Origin: Bacteroidales bacterium 6E
GTDB taxonomy: Bacteria; Bacteroidota; Bacteroidia; Bacteroidales; Prolixibacteraceae
DNA length: 64,000 nt
Assembly: GCA_001270045.2 (NCBI GenBank)
Contig: DF970686.1
Coordinates: 627,048-691,047, forward strand
Reading direction: 5' to 3'
The first letter of the stretch is position 1; each line of letters begins with the position of its first letter. Shown one piece after another: positions 45,949-54,377 of this stretch. The notes below the pieces were generated by a model. That model was given only the letters and a program-made list of their open reading frames with translations, was not told the DNA's origin and did not search any database. The translations under genes and the position numbers were made by a program.

Positions 45949-46109
45949 GAACAACGAAATTTGCTTCAAAGCCATGAAAACAATTTTAGCAGTTAGTTGT
46001 TTGATATATAGAGAATAACATAGACTTCATCAGCCCAGTGCTGTTTTTTCATAAGTTTGGTTTAGTTAGGTTTAGTTGGACCCCGGCGCAGAGGCGCCGG
46101 GGTTTTTTT
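45949..46109 (+). ncRNA. Candidate small RNA (about 160 nt) upstream of the TonB-dependent receptor
   Basis: A possible promoter (45921-45944) lies ahead, and a very stable terminator (46081-46109) ends the region 89 bases before the receptor ATG. Between them there is no protein gene apart from a 14-codon mini-ORF at 45974. A GGTTTAGTTAGGTTTAGTTGG direct repeat precedes the terminator. The 5' end is a guess. It could also be a leader that attenuates the receptor gene. No known riboswitch motif is recognised. Confidence 0.35.
46081..46109 (+). terminator. Very strong intrinsic terminator ending the candidate small RNA
   Basis: The stem CCCCGGCGC / GCGCCGGGG (9 bp, all GC) with the tetraloop AGAG is followed by seven T. 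Confidence 0.95.
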
Positions 46110-46135
46110 GTGTGCTTCATAGTCTCTGCTTTTTA

Positions 46136-46166
46136 TTGCAGATCAGCCAGGGAACACCTATTTTCG
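46136..46166 (+). promoter_or_regulatory. Possible promoter of the TonB-dependent receptor gene
   Basis: TTG (46136-46138) and TATTTTCG (46159-46166) are 20 bases apart; the second is identical to the aspS -7 element. It lies after the terminator and 32 bases before the ATG. Confidence 0.35.
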
Positions 46167-46197
46167 TGGCGATTTACCGTATTTGTTCAAAATACCC

Positions 46198-48606
46198 ATG
46201 TTTACAGGATCAAGAAAATTTTTTCAGATTATCACTTTTTTTTTGCTGTCGTGCCTGTCTGGGCATTCACAGGTAATTACGGTGATGGAATGTGGAAGTT
46301 CATCACCTTTGGAGGGTGTAATCATTAAGACAAATGACCAGGTATTGATCAGCGACAAATACGGCAAATCAAAGTTGGATATATTGGGTGATGAAGCCCA
46401 GGTATTTTTTTACCATAATGCTTTTGAACCTTATTCCCGTTCACTTTCGCAAATATTACTGGATTCAGGCAGGGTTTATTTAACCAGAAAATTGATAAGT
46501 ATCGACGAAATTGTCATATCCGGAAACCGTAGAAGCCAGGTGCGTTCTGAGTCCTTATCCCGAATACATGTACTCAATGCCGACCAGGTTTGGAAGTATC
46601 AACCCCAAACTTCCGCTGATCTGGCCGGACTTGACAGTGAAGTATTCATTCAGAAAAGTCAGCAAGGTGGAGGAAGCCCCATGATTCGTGGTTTTTCTGC
46701 AAATAGGATACTTCTCGTGGTAGATGGGGTAAGGATGAATAATGCAATTTTCAGGAGTGGAAATATACAGAATATTGTATCCATCGACCCCAATACGGTT
46801 GAAACAACCGAAGTGATTCCCGGTCCTGGATCAGTAATTTATGGTTCGGATGCCATCGGAGGAGTATTAAGTTTCAATACCTTCAGACCCGGGATTAGTG
46901 GCGAAGGCAAACTTAACTTTGAACCACGCGCATCCATTCGATATTCATCAGCTTCGGACGAGAAAACAATCCATGGACGTTTGATTGCCCATAAAGGTAA
47001 CTGGGGATCATTAGTGTCTTTCACATATTCGGATTTCGGTCATCTGCTGATGGGGAAAAATGGTCCGGATGTTTATTTGCGAAAGTGGTATACCAATAGT
47101 ACTTCACAAGATGAACCGGATAGGGTCTTACCCAATCCTGATCCCAGATTACAGCGCAATTCGGCTTACAGCCAGGTAAACATGATGGCCAAGTTCCGTT
47201 ACAGGCCAACTGACAGGCTTGATATTACCATTGGGGCCCATCACAGTGCTACAGGTAATGTTCCCCGTTATGACCGGCTGATTGTTACCCGAAATGATCT
47301 TCCCCGTTATGGTGAGTGGTTTTATGGTCCTCAGGAATGGGATTTTTTCTCAGGCCAGGCAGGTTGGTATCCTGAAAATCAATGCTTCGATAAGTTAAAC
47401 ATTCTGTTAGGATTCCAAAGTTTCAGGGAGAGCAGGCATGATCGAAATTGGAATGATCCGAATATTTACCATAGGGCAGAAAGGGTCAGCGTGGGTAGCC
47501 TGAATCTTGATTTTGAGAAAAACTTAACGGATAATAATTTGTTATCCTATGGATTTGAGATAACAGCCAATAAGGTATACTCACTCGGAGTATCTGAGAA
47601 TAAATTGTCAGGGATAAAAATACCTGTAGCGCCCCGATATCCAAATGGTTCGGTTTATAATACTTTTGCATCCTATTTGTCAGGGGAATCTCAAATTCGT
47701 GACTTCAGGTTATCAGGTGGTTTACGGGTAACCATAACACATTTAGAGGGCAGTTTTGAATCAGGGCTCTATGAGTTTCCATTCAATGGATTCAAACTGA
47801 CACATCCTGCTTTGGCCGGAAATGCAGGCATCTTGTGGACGCCGTCGGCAAATTGGCAGTTTTCAGTGGGTGGTTCAACAGGATTTAGAAGTCCTAACAT
47901 TGATGACATAGGAAAAGTATTTGATTCGGAACCTGGCAATGTGGTTGTTCCAAATCTTGAACTTAAACCCGAAGTGGTTTATAACCTCGAATCCGGGATT
48001 GTATGGATAGGTGGAAATAAATCACGAATCGAACTCAATATTTTCAGAACATGGCTCATGAATGCCATGGTACGAAGACCATTTCTTTTTGACGGCAAAG
48101 ATACCATCCTGTATAATGGAGTGCCCAGCAAGGTGGAAGCTTTGGTAAATACCGATCATGCATTCCTTTATGGTGCCAGTCTCAACCTAAAGGTCAATCT
48201 ACTCTCTGATCTAATGCTGATACACCAACTGACCCTTATGGATGGTGAAGATTCTGATGGTCTTCCGCTTAGGCACATTCCTCCTGTTTACGGGGCAACA
48301 GGGTTGATATATGAAAAGGGCAGGTGGTTTTCGCGTTTCAATATACATCATAATGGTTCTGTTCAATATGGAAAACTTGCATCTGACGAGAAAGACAAGC
48401 CCTATCTATATGTTCCTGACAAAACGGGTAACCCCTATTCACCTGGCTGGATGACTTTAAACTTTGCGTCCAGCTATCGGTTTTCCAACGAGCTGGTAAT
48501 TTCAGTGGGCATCGACAATTTACTTAACAAGAGGTATCGGCCTTATTCTTCAGGTGTGGTTTCTGCAGGTCAAAATTGGATTTTTTCGGCAGTATATAGC
48601 CTCTAA
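46198..48606 (+). CDS. TonB-dependent receptor, heme/hemoglobin-receptor-like
   Basis: 802 residues from the ATG at 46198; a TTG five codons upstream is ignored. A signal peptide (to about 29, ...SGHSQ) precedes a carboxypeptidase-regulatory-like domain (about 30-105). The plug domain (about 115-230) contains FIQKSQQGGGSPMIRGF, LLVVDGVRMNNAIFRSGN and the PGPGSVIYGSDAIGG end. The barrel contains GFRSPNIDD and VPNLELKPE, which resemble the FRAP and NPNL motifs of hemin receptors. This suggests heme or hemoprotein uptake, by family resemblance only. A PQQ-type propeller gene and a second receptor follow on the same strand. Confidence 0.87.
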   Translation: MFTGSRKFFQIITFFLLSCLSGHSQVITVMECGSSSPLEGVIIKTNDQVLISDKYGKSKLDILGDEAQVFFYHNAFEPYSRSLSQILLDSGRVYLTRKLISIDEIVISGNRRSQVRSESLSRIHVLNADQVWKYQPQTSADLAGLDSEVFIQKSQQGGGSPMIRGFSANRILLVVDGVRMNNAIFRSGNIQNIVSIDPNTVETTEVIPGPGSVIYGSDAIGGVLSFNTFRPGISGEGKLNFEPRASIRYSSASDEKTIHGRLIAHKGNWGSLVSFTYSDFGHLLMGKNGPDVYLRKWYTNSTSQDEPDRVLPNPDPRLQRNSAYSQVNMMAKFRYRPTDRLDITIGAHHSATGNVPRYDRLIVTRNDLPRYGEWFYGPQEWDFFSGQAGWYPENQCFDKLNILLGFQSFRESRHDRNWNDPNIYHRAERVSVGSLNLDFEKNLTDNNLLSYGFEITANKVYSLGVSENKLSGIKIPVAPRYPNGSVYNTFASYLSGESQIRDFRLSGGLRVTITHLEGSFESGLYEFPFNGFKLTHPALAGNAGILWTPSANWQFSVGGSTGFRSPNIDDIGKVFDSEPGNVVVPNLELKPEVVYNLESGIVWIGGNKSRIELNIFRTWLMNAMVRRPFLFDGKDTILYNGVPSKVEALVNTDHAFLYGASLNLKVNLLSDLMLIHQLTLMDGEDSDGLPLRHIPPVYGATGLIYEKGRWFSRFNIHHNGSVQYGKLASDEKDKPYLYVPDKTGNPYSPGWMTLNFASSYRFSNELVISVGIDNLLNKRYRPYSSGVVSAGQNWIFSAVYSL

Positions 48607-48725
48607 ATGTTAAGTCGGAAATTTCGGCAAACAATAAGTTCAATTTATTGATTGACATTTCTTTTTTATTGTAAACCCTATTTTTAAGGTGGTATAATTT
48701 TCCTAATTTTATGGAAAAATAGGTC

Positions 48726-49190
48726 ATGATCCTGAATAACAAACTGGGTAAAACATTTGGGCCTCAACTCTCTTTATCCGGATGGATCCTCTTATTATTT
48801 GGTATTTTTTTTATAACTGATGTAATGGGTATGATATTGGTTGTGCTTGGATTTTTTCTGGGCTCCATGACTGATGGTGTTTTAATCGATGTCAACCAGA
48901 GAAGGATCAAAAAATATTCGTCACCTTTTGGACTAAATTTGACTGGTCGATGGGAAGAAATCCAGGAACATTCAGGTTTGGTTGTCATCCCTTTTCGAAA
49001 AGAGTACGCAGTGCTGAGTCGTTCAAACCTGAGAAATGCCACTGTCACTTCAGACTTCAGGATTTTTTTAACGGGCCCCACCCATAAACCGAGATATCCG
49101 GTTAAAGCTTGTCCAACCAAGGAAGCTGCAATTTTAGAGGCAGACAAACTTTCGGAATTACTGCATATTCCAATTATGAAAATTGCCTGA
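48726..49190 (+). CDS. Hypothetical membrane protein
   Basis: 154 residues. Two hydrophobic segments (about 18-32 and 35-47) are joined by a very short turn; the remaining 100 residues are soluble and basic (INQRRIKKYSSPFGL-like, SGLVVIPFRKEYAVLSRSNLRN). I do not recognise the family. It lies 119 bases after the receptor gene and 38 bases before the propeller gene on the same strand, so cotranscription with the latter is likely. Confidence 0.7.
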   Translation: MILNNKLGKTFGPQLSLSGWILLLFGIFFITDVMGMILVVLGFFLGSMTDGVLIDVNQRRIKKYSSPFGLNLTGRWEEIQEHSGLVVIPFRKEYAVLSRSNLRNATVTSDFRIFLTGPTHKPRYPVKACPTKEAAILEADKLSELLHIPIMKIA

Positions 49191-49228
49191 TCCCAAAATC
49201 CATAATCACTAACCGAAAAAAATTAAAC

Positions 49229-50455
49229 ATGAAAACCACTATTATTCTGTTCGTTACGACGACATTTGTGTTTCTTGGCATTGAGCTGTTTGGGCAAAAC
49301 GACAACAAATGGAATGGTTGGAGAGGCCCTGGCAGGGATGGGCGTGTTTCTGGCTTTACAGTTCCTGAAACATGGCCAGGACAGCTTAACAGAAAATGGC
49401 TTCAGACGGTAGGCCTTGGTGATGCTTCTCCAGTACTATTCGAAGGTAGAATATACCTTCATACCCGCAAAAACGATTCAGAAACTGCCTTGTGCATTGA
49501 TGCGGAAACAGGCAGGATTATCTGGGAAGAAGTTAATAATCCAGCACCTGAAGTTACTGGTGGGGCCGCAAGTCATCCTGGTCCCAGAAGTACCCCGGCG
49601 ATTGCCGGTGGAAGGGTTTTCAACCTGGGGGCCGGGGGGAATTTTACCTGCAGGGATACGCAGACAGGCCAATTGATTTGGAGAAACGATGAATACACAG
49701 ATGAAGTTCCTCAGTTCTTTGTTGCATGTTCCCCACTGGTATTGGACAATAAGGTGATTGTTCACCTGGGTGGAAAGGAAAAAGGAACAGTTGTCGCGTT
49801 CTCTCTTTCTGACGGTTCAAAAATCTGGGAATTGAAAGGTGAATCAAGCACCTATTCATCTCCTATATTAATGCGTACATATGATAACCTGCTTGTTGTC
49901 CAGGGCGAAAATGACCTTTTGGGGATCTCGGTTGACAAAGGCGAATTACTGTGGAAGTTCAATACTCCAACGAGTCAAAGATTCTATAACTCCTCGACTC
50001 CCGTTATTAGTGGCAAAACTGTTTATATTGCCGGTCAGGGAACAGGTATGAGAGCACTCGGGGTTGAAAGAGAAAACAACGGTTTTGTTGTAAAAGAGGC
50101 ATGGGTAAACCCTGAAGCTGGTGTATCCTTCAATACTCCGGTTATAAAGGATGGCTTTCTGTATGCCAATGATGCCCGGTTTGGCAATATCTTCTGTGTG
50201 AATGCCCAGTCAGGAGCCACAGCATGGATCGATACGACCAAGCATAACCGTTTTGCTTCATTACTGGATCTTGGTGCAATCATGGCCACATTGCCTGCAA
50301 CAGGACAATTAATATTTTACAAACCCGAATCTTCTGCCTATCATGAAGTTATGGCTTATAAAGTAGCTGAAACAGAGGTGTATGCGCATCCAGTGTTTGC
50401 CGGCAACCGGATTTTCGTAAAAGACAAGGAAAATCTGATCTGCTGGGAGTTCTGA
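49229..50455 (+). CDS. Exported PQQ-type beta-propeller protein
   Basis: 408 residues from the ATG at 49229; the open frame begins earlier but overlaps the preceding gene. A signal peptide (to about 22, ...ELFGQ) is followed by WRGPGRDGRVSGF, a common start in outer-membrane-assembly-like and quinoprotein-like propellers. Repeated blades follow: ALCIDAETGRIIWEE, FTCRDTQTGQLIWRND, VVAFSLSDGSKIWELKG and DLLGISVDKGELLWKF. No quinone-binding residue or catalytic site can be assigned. It is probably a periplasmic binding or scaffold protein, perhaps related to sugar or polymer use. Confidence 0.88.
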   Translation: MKTTIILFVTTTFVFLGIELFGQNDNKWNGWRGPGRDGRVSGFTVPETWPGQLNRKWLQTVGLGDASPVLFEGRIYLHTRKNDSETALCIDAETGRIIWEEVNNPAPEVTGGAASHPGPRSTPAIAGGRVFNLGAGGNFTCRDTQTGQLIWRNDEYTDEVPQFFVACSPLVLDNKVIVHLGGKEKGTVVAFSLSDGSKIWELKGESSTYSSPILMRTYDNLLVVQGENDLLGISVDKGELLWKFNTPTSQRFYNSSTPVISGKTVYIAGQGTGMRALGVERENNGFVVKEAWVNPEAGVSFNTPVIKDGFLYANDARFGNIFCVNAQSGATAWIDTTKHNRFASLLDLGAIMATLPATGQLIFYKPESSAYHEVMAYKVAETEVYAHPVFAGNRIFVKDKENLICWEF

Positions 50456-50774
50456 TTCAATGAATTCATGTTGGGATTAAGTTTTTCTTATTCCCGATAA
50501 TTTTCACGGATTTTCCTCTTGTAATTCTTATTTTATTTTCGTCTTCATAACTTTTCTTTCATTTTGCCGTTTTAGAAAGACTGTATTGGTAGTTTTATTT
50601 GAAAGGCATTTCAATTTCTTGCATGGGTTGATCTTTGCTAAGTTAAGAAGCAGCCTCAAACATGCTGGCATATTTATGCGATGGATGGGTCTGATGAATA
50701 TTCTAATAGAACTACCATAAAAGAATTATTGGCGCAATAATCAGGTTTTGGTCCTGAGTGAAATAGAGGAAAGT
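50456..50774. other. Intergenic region before the second TonB-dependent receptor
   Basis: 319 bases, AT-rich, no open frame of note and no recognisable RNA or repeat. It must hold the promoter of the receptor gene, but I cannot pick a clear -33/-7 pair. Confidence 0.5.
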
Positions 50775-53333
50775 ATGAGAGTAGTTGTAATCTTATTGGT
50801 AGCGATAATGTTCGCCGGTACCATTGATGCGCAACCAAAACGAGGAGGAAAGGTAAAGAGAAAGTACCGTCAGGTTGAAACTTTCAATGAAGATCTTCCA
50901 CAGGTTTATGTGCATGGGCGAGTCCTGAACCAGGCAAGGATTCCGCTTCAAGGCGCAACCGTAACAGTTCCGGGAATGAGAATTGGAGTCCACACAAATA
51001 GTGAAGGTCGTTATTTTCTTCAGGGATTACCTACAGGTAAAGTCTCGATCATGGTGTCATATACCGGATACAAAACCAAAATCATTGATTATTATCTTCA
51101 GGAAGGGAATAATGATGTCTATTTTACCCTTGATCAGGATCGTGTCGCTTTGGAACCGGCACCAGTTTCGGTTCAGGTTCTTGAGCAACATCTTCTCGAT
51201 ATTCCAGCGTCTGCCTCGACATTTAGTGAGACTTTCGCTGAACGTAATGATTTACGTCAAACTTCCGATTACGTTCAGTTGGTTCCTGGTATCCTTGCCT
51301 TTGGAGCAGAGCCGGTACGCGCAGCTTATTCAATCCGAGGCGTAAGTGGCGATGTTTTCAATCCTGAAAACTCACCGGCCATTGCGTTTCGAATGAACGG
51401 TATTCCAATAAACAGGGGAGTTTTGATGCCTTCACGGTTGTTTGACATGGAACGTATCGAGGTGATGAAAGGGTCAGCCGGAACCCTTTATGGGGCCGAT
51501 GCCTTTATGGGAGTGGTTAACTTGGTTAGCCGCAAACCTGTACCGGGATTGTCGGGATATGCATCGGCAGCTTCAGGAAATTTCGGTTGGAAGGAGGCTG
51601 AAGGAGCTCTAAATATACCGGTATATAAAAATTTCGTAATGGCGCGTACTTCAGGAGTTTATTATCATCAGGACGGATACGTTGAAAACGTTGGTGGCAA
51701 AAGCCTGAATGGAGCAAAAATGGTAGCTGGGAGAGCATTACTGAGAGTTATTCCATTTTACAGGACCAGGATTGATCTGGAGTTCAATTATCAGAATGAT
51801 AGCCATTCTGGTATTGCATGGATAAGTAAAGGTATTCCGGATACCAATGTCAAGAATGATATTTTCAATACCCCGGTTGCGGTCGATTGGGGTGGTCAAC
51901 CAGGAACACAAAGAGAATCAATGGGCGGATCTCTGCAATTGAGACATTATAAGAACGAGAATAATTATTTGAGTGTAAAAAGTGCATGGTCAAAGGGAAA
52001 ACTCAAATCACTGCGTGATGGTGACGGATTGCCGGTATCAATTATTCATGTTGCTGAAGACCAGCATGTGACTCAACTTATGCAGGAGATCAGTTATCAT
52101 TTTTCGCGTCGAAGCCGTACCAATGGAACAGCTGGTATCAGATACCTGAATGAAGATCATCAATATACGGTTGGCAAGAAGTTTAATGAACAATTTTTGG
52201 GTCAGATGTTTTTGGGTCAACCTATCGTCAATCTTGAGGGAAGTTATTCCCCTCTTCCCGCTTTTCCGGTTGATTCAACATTGGGACAGCTGTCAGGACT
52301 CTCTTTACCTACAGGGCATGACGAGTTATATAAATATATTTCCACTTTACAATCCTTGGAATTTTATGCCGACGCCACTTTTCGTATCAGGCCAAGGCTG
52401 CTTTTTAACTCAGGTATTCGGGGCACTGCCGGGATTTTGAGTGTTTCGGGCGATGCTGATGTGTCAGTAGGGGATCCTTCTGTAATTGGGAAAATGGGTC
52501 CTTATACACCTGGTCTGGAATATAAACCCGGTCCCAGGGCAGCCGTTACCCGCAGATTTATTCTACCTTCATGGAGGGTAGGATTGAAACATGACTTTAA
52601 CAGTATTTCGAATTTCTATTTGAGTTATTTATTCAATAAACGTATGCCAGTTGTCAGTTTCAAACCAGCCGGTATCCCGCATGAGCCTCTTTCCCAAAAG
52701 TTACAAAGTTTGGAAGCTGGTTTTAAAGTGTCAGCTCTTCACAGATTTTGGGTTGATGCCGTATTCTTTTACCAGATCCACAGCCAATTTGAAACATCCG
52801 TTATGGATTCAACCATAAACGCATATATTATCAAGGATTCAGGAAAGGCTTCAGGTTATGGGACTGAGCTTCAATTCAGGGCTGCAATTCTTAAGGGACT
52901 GGATTTTCATGGGAGTTATTCTTATCTGAATATAATCATTGGTAAAAAGGATCATGACGGAAATGCTCAGGAGCTGCAAGGCAATCGGTTTGGATTTGCA
53001 CCTGAGCACACATTCAATACAGGTTTGTCAGGTCGTGTTAATCTGGCGCATGATCTCATGGTCTTTGTGAATCCGTATTATTCATGGAACAGTGGATTCT
53101 GGTATGACAACATGAATACGACCGGTATGAAGCAAGATTCTTATGGTATTGCCAACATTGTGGCAGGTGTTGAATTGACAAAACCCTCAGTAAGTGTTTC
53201 CGCGTCGGCCTCCAATATTCTCAACAAAAGGTATGTGAAAAGTCTGGACCGAAGTAATGAGCCATTCGGGTTTATTACGTATGTCCCTGGATCTCCAAGG
53301 ATACTTGGAGTTAAGATTAATTGGAAGTTTTAA
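50775..53333 (+). CDS. TonB-dependent receptor with carboxypeptidase-like regulatory domain
   Basis: 852 residues from the ATG at 50775; a TTG nine codons upstream is discounted. A signal peptide (to about residue 19, ...GTIDAQ) and a basic stretch (PKRGGKVKRKYR) lead into a CarboxypepD_reg domain (about 40-115, VYVHGRVLNQARIPLQGATV). The plug (about 130-250) has AYSIRGVSGD, MNGIPINRGVLMPSRLFDMERIEVMKG and GTLYGADAFMGVVNLV. The barrel ends in the expected aromatic residue (KINWKF). Ligand is not evident. Its stop codon overlaps that of the convergent hemH on TTAA. Confidence 0.92.
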   Translation: MRVVVILLVAIMFAGTIDAQPKRGGKVKRKYRQVETFNEDLPQVYVHGRVLNQARIPLQGATVTVPGMRIGVHTNSEGRYFLQGLPTGKVSIMVSYTGYKTKIIDYYLQEGNNDVYFTLDQDRVALEPAPVSVQVLEQHLLDIPASASTFSETFAERNDLRQTSDYVQLVPGILAFGAEPVRAAYSIRGVSGDVFNPENSPAIAFRMNGIPINRGVLMPSRLFDMERIEVMKGSAGTLYGADAFMGVVNLVSRKPVPGLSGYASAASGNFGWKEAEGALNIPVYKNFVMARTSGVYYHQDGYVENVGGKSLNGAKMVAGRALLRVIPFYRTRIDLEFNYQNDSHSGIAWISKGIPDTNVKNDIFNTPVAVDWGGQPGTQRESMGGSLQLRHYKNENNYLSVKSAWSKGKLKSLRDGDGLPVSIIHVAEDQHVTQLMQEISYHFSRRSRTNGTAGIRYLNEDHQYTVGKKFNEQFLGQMFLGQPIVNLEGSYSPLPAFPVDSTLGQLSGLSLPTGHDELYKYISTLQSLEFYADATFRIRPRLLFNSGIRGTAGILSVSGDADVSVGDPSVIGKMGPYTPGLEYKPGPRAAVTRRFILPSWRVGLKHDFNSISNFYLSYLFNKRMPVVSFKPAGIPHEPLSQKLQSLEAGFKVSALHRFWVDAVFFYQIHSQFETSVMDSTINAYIIKDSGKASGYGTELQFRAAILKGLDFHGSYSYLNIIIGKKDHDGNAQELQGNRFGFAPEHTFNTGLSGRVNLAHDLMVFVNPYYSWNSGFWYDNMNTTGMKQDSYGIANIVAGVELTKPSVSVSASASNILNKRYVKSLDRSNEPFGFITYVPGSPRILGVKINWKF

Positions 53334-54343
53334 TCCCTGATCAGGCTGGCAACCAATTCAATCCATTCCGGATGATTGTTCAGGCTTTCAACCAACTGGA
53401 TCTTTTCGCCGCCATGTTCTTCAAATAATTCCTGGTATTCGACACCAATTTCATGGATGGTTTCCAGGCAATCCGTCACGAATGCAGGTGCGGCAACGAG
53501 AATCCTCTTTGCACCCTGTTTGGCTTTTTCAATGATAGTCTCATCTGAGAATGGTTCGAGCCAATTATTGTCAAGACGTGATTGGAACGAAGTAGTGTAT
53601 CGGTGAGGTTCCAGATTCAGGACTGAGGCGAGTAGCCTGGTTGTTTCATAACAAGTTGCCTTGTAACAGAATCGGCCATGATCGGGAAGTGAATTTGCAC
53701 AAGAGCATTGCTTCGCATCGATGCCCGGATGTGTCTTGTTCACCTGGCTGTTTGGAAGGCCATGATAAGAGAATATGATATGATCATATGTTTCTGGCTT
53801 GTATTGGGCTATTCTGTCCCTGAAAAGTTTAATGAAGCGGGGATCATCATAAAACTGTCCGACAAACCGGACCTCCGGCATGACATACCATTTCTTTACG
53901 ATTTCCATGACCCGCTGAAACACGGTTCCGGTTGTTGATGAGGCATAATGGGGAAAAAGCGGGAAAACGATAAGTTTGCGATACCCTTTTTTTTCAATTG
54001 TGTTTAGAATTTCTTTCAGGTTGGGATTGGCATAACGCATTGCCAGAAAAACCTCATATTCATCACCTAAAGTAGCTTGTAAGTTGCTTTTCAGCTTTTC
54101 ACTCAAAATGATCAGGGGAGATCCTTCAGGAGTCCAGAGTTCACTGTAGAGTTTAGCTGATTTGGGAGCACGGAATGGAACAATGATTCCATTAACCAGA
54201 AGTTTCTGTGGTATCAGGGGGAGATCAATAACCCTCCTGTCGTTCAGGAATTGGAACAAATAGCTGCGCACATGTCTTACAGAAGGTGAATCAGGGGTAC
54301 CAACATTTACCAGCAATACGGCGGTCTTTTCTGCATTCATCAT
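53330..54343 (-). CDS. hemH: Ferrochelatase
   Basis: 337 residues from the ATG at 54343 (or the next codon, 54340); the longer open frame would overlap hemG. The catalytic His is in FSYHGLPNSQVNKTHPG and the acidic partner in APAFVTDCLETIHEIG. Four Cys occur in the segment CSCANSLPDHGRFCYKATC. It inserts iron into protoporphyrin IX to give protoheme. It is the last gene of the operon receptor-MFS-hemN-hemG-hemH, 34 bases after hemG. Confidence 0.95.
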   Translation of the reverse strand: MMNAEKTAVLLVNVGTPDSPSVRHVRSYLFQFLNDRRVIDLPLIPQKLLVNGIIVPFRAPKSAKLYSELWTPEGSPLIILSEKLKSNLQATLGDEYEVFLAMRYANPNLKEILNTIEKKGYRKLIVFPLFPHYASSTTGTVFQRVMEIVKKWYVMPEVRFVGQFYDDPRFIKLFRDRIAQYKPETYDHIIFSYHGLPNSQVNKTHPGIDAKQCSCANSLPDHGRFCYKATCYETTRLLASVLNLEPHRYTTSFQSRLDNNWLEPFSDETIIEKAKQGAKRILVAAPAFVTDCLETIHEIGVEYQELFEEHGGEKIQLVESLNNHPEWIELVASLIRD

Positions 54344-54377
54344 GATTAGGGGAGATTTTTTTGAGATATAGTGCCTG

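Larger units (their letters stand above)
45513..46197. other. Long intergenic region between lepA and a TonB-dependent receptor
   Basis: 685 bases without a protein gene longer than a few codons. From left to right it holds a - strand -7 box for lepA, a perfect 11-bp tandem repeat (45697-45718), a sigma-54-like element inside it, and a second sigma-54-like element (45921-45937). It then has a mini-ORF of 14 codons starting at 45974 (MKTILAVSCLIYRE), a very strong terminator (46081-46109) and a -33/-7-like pair before the receptor gene. Confidence 0.65.

Noticed and set aside
46020-46197. Cobalamin, TPP or FMN riboswitch before the receptor gene
   Set aside because: None of the conserved core motifs is present between the promoter-like region and the ATG.
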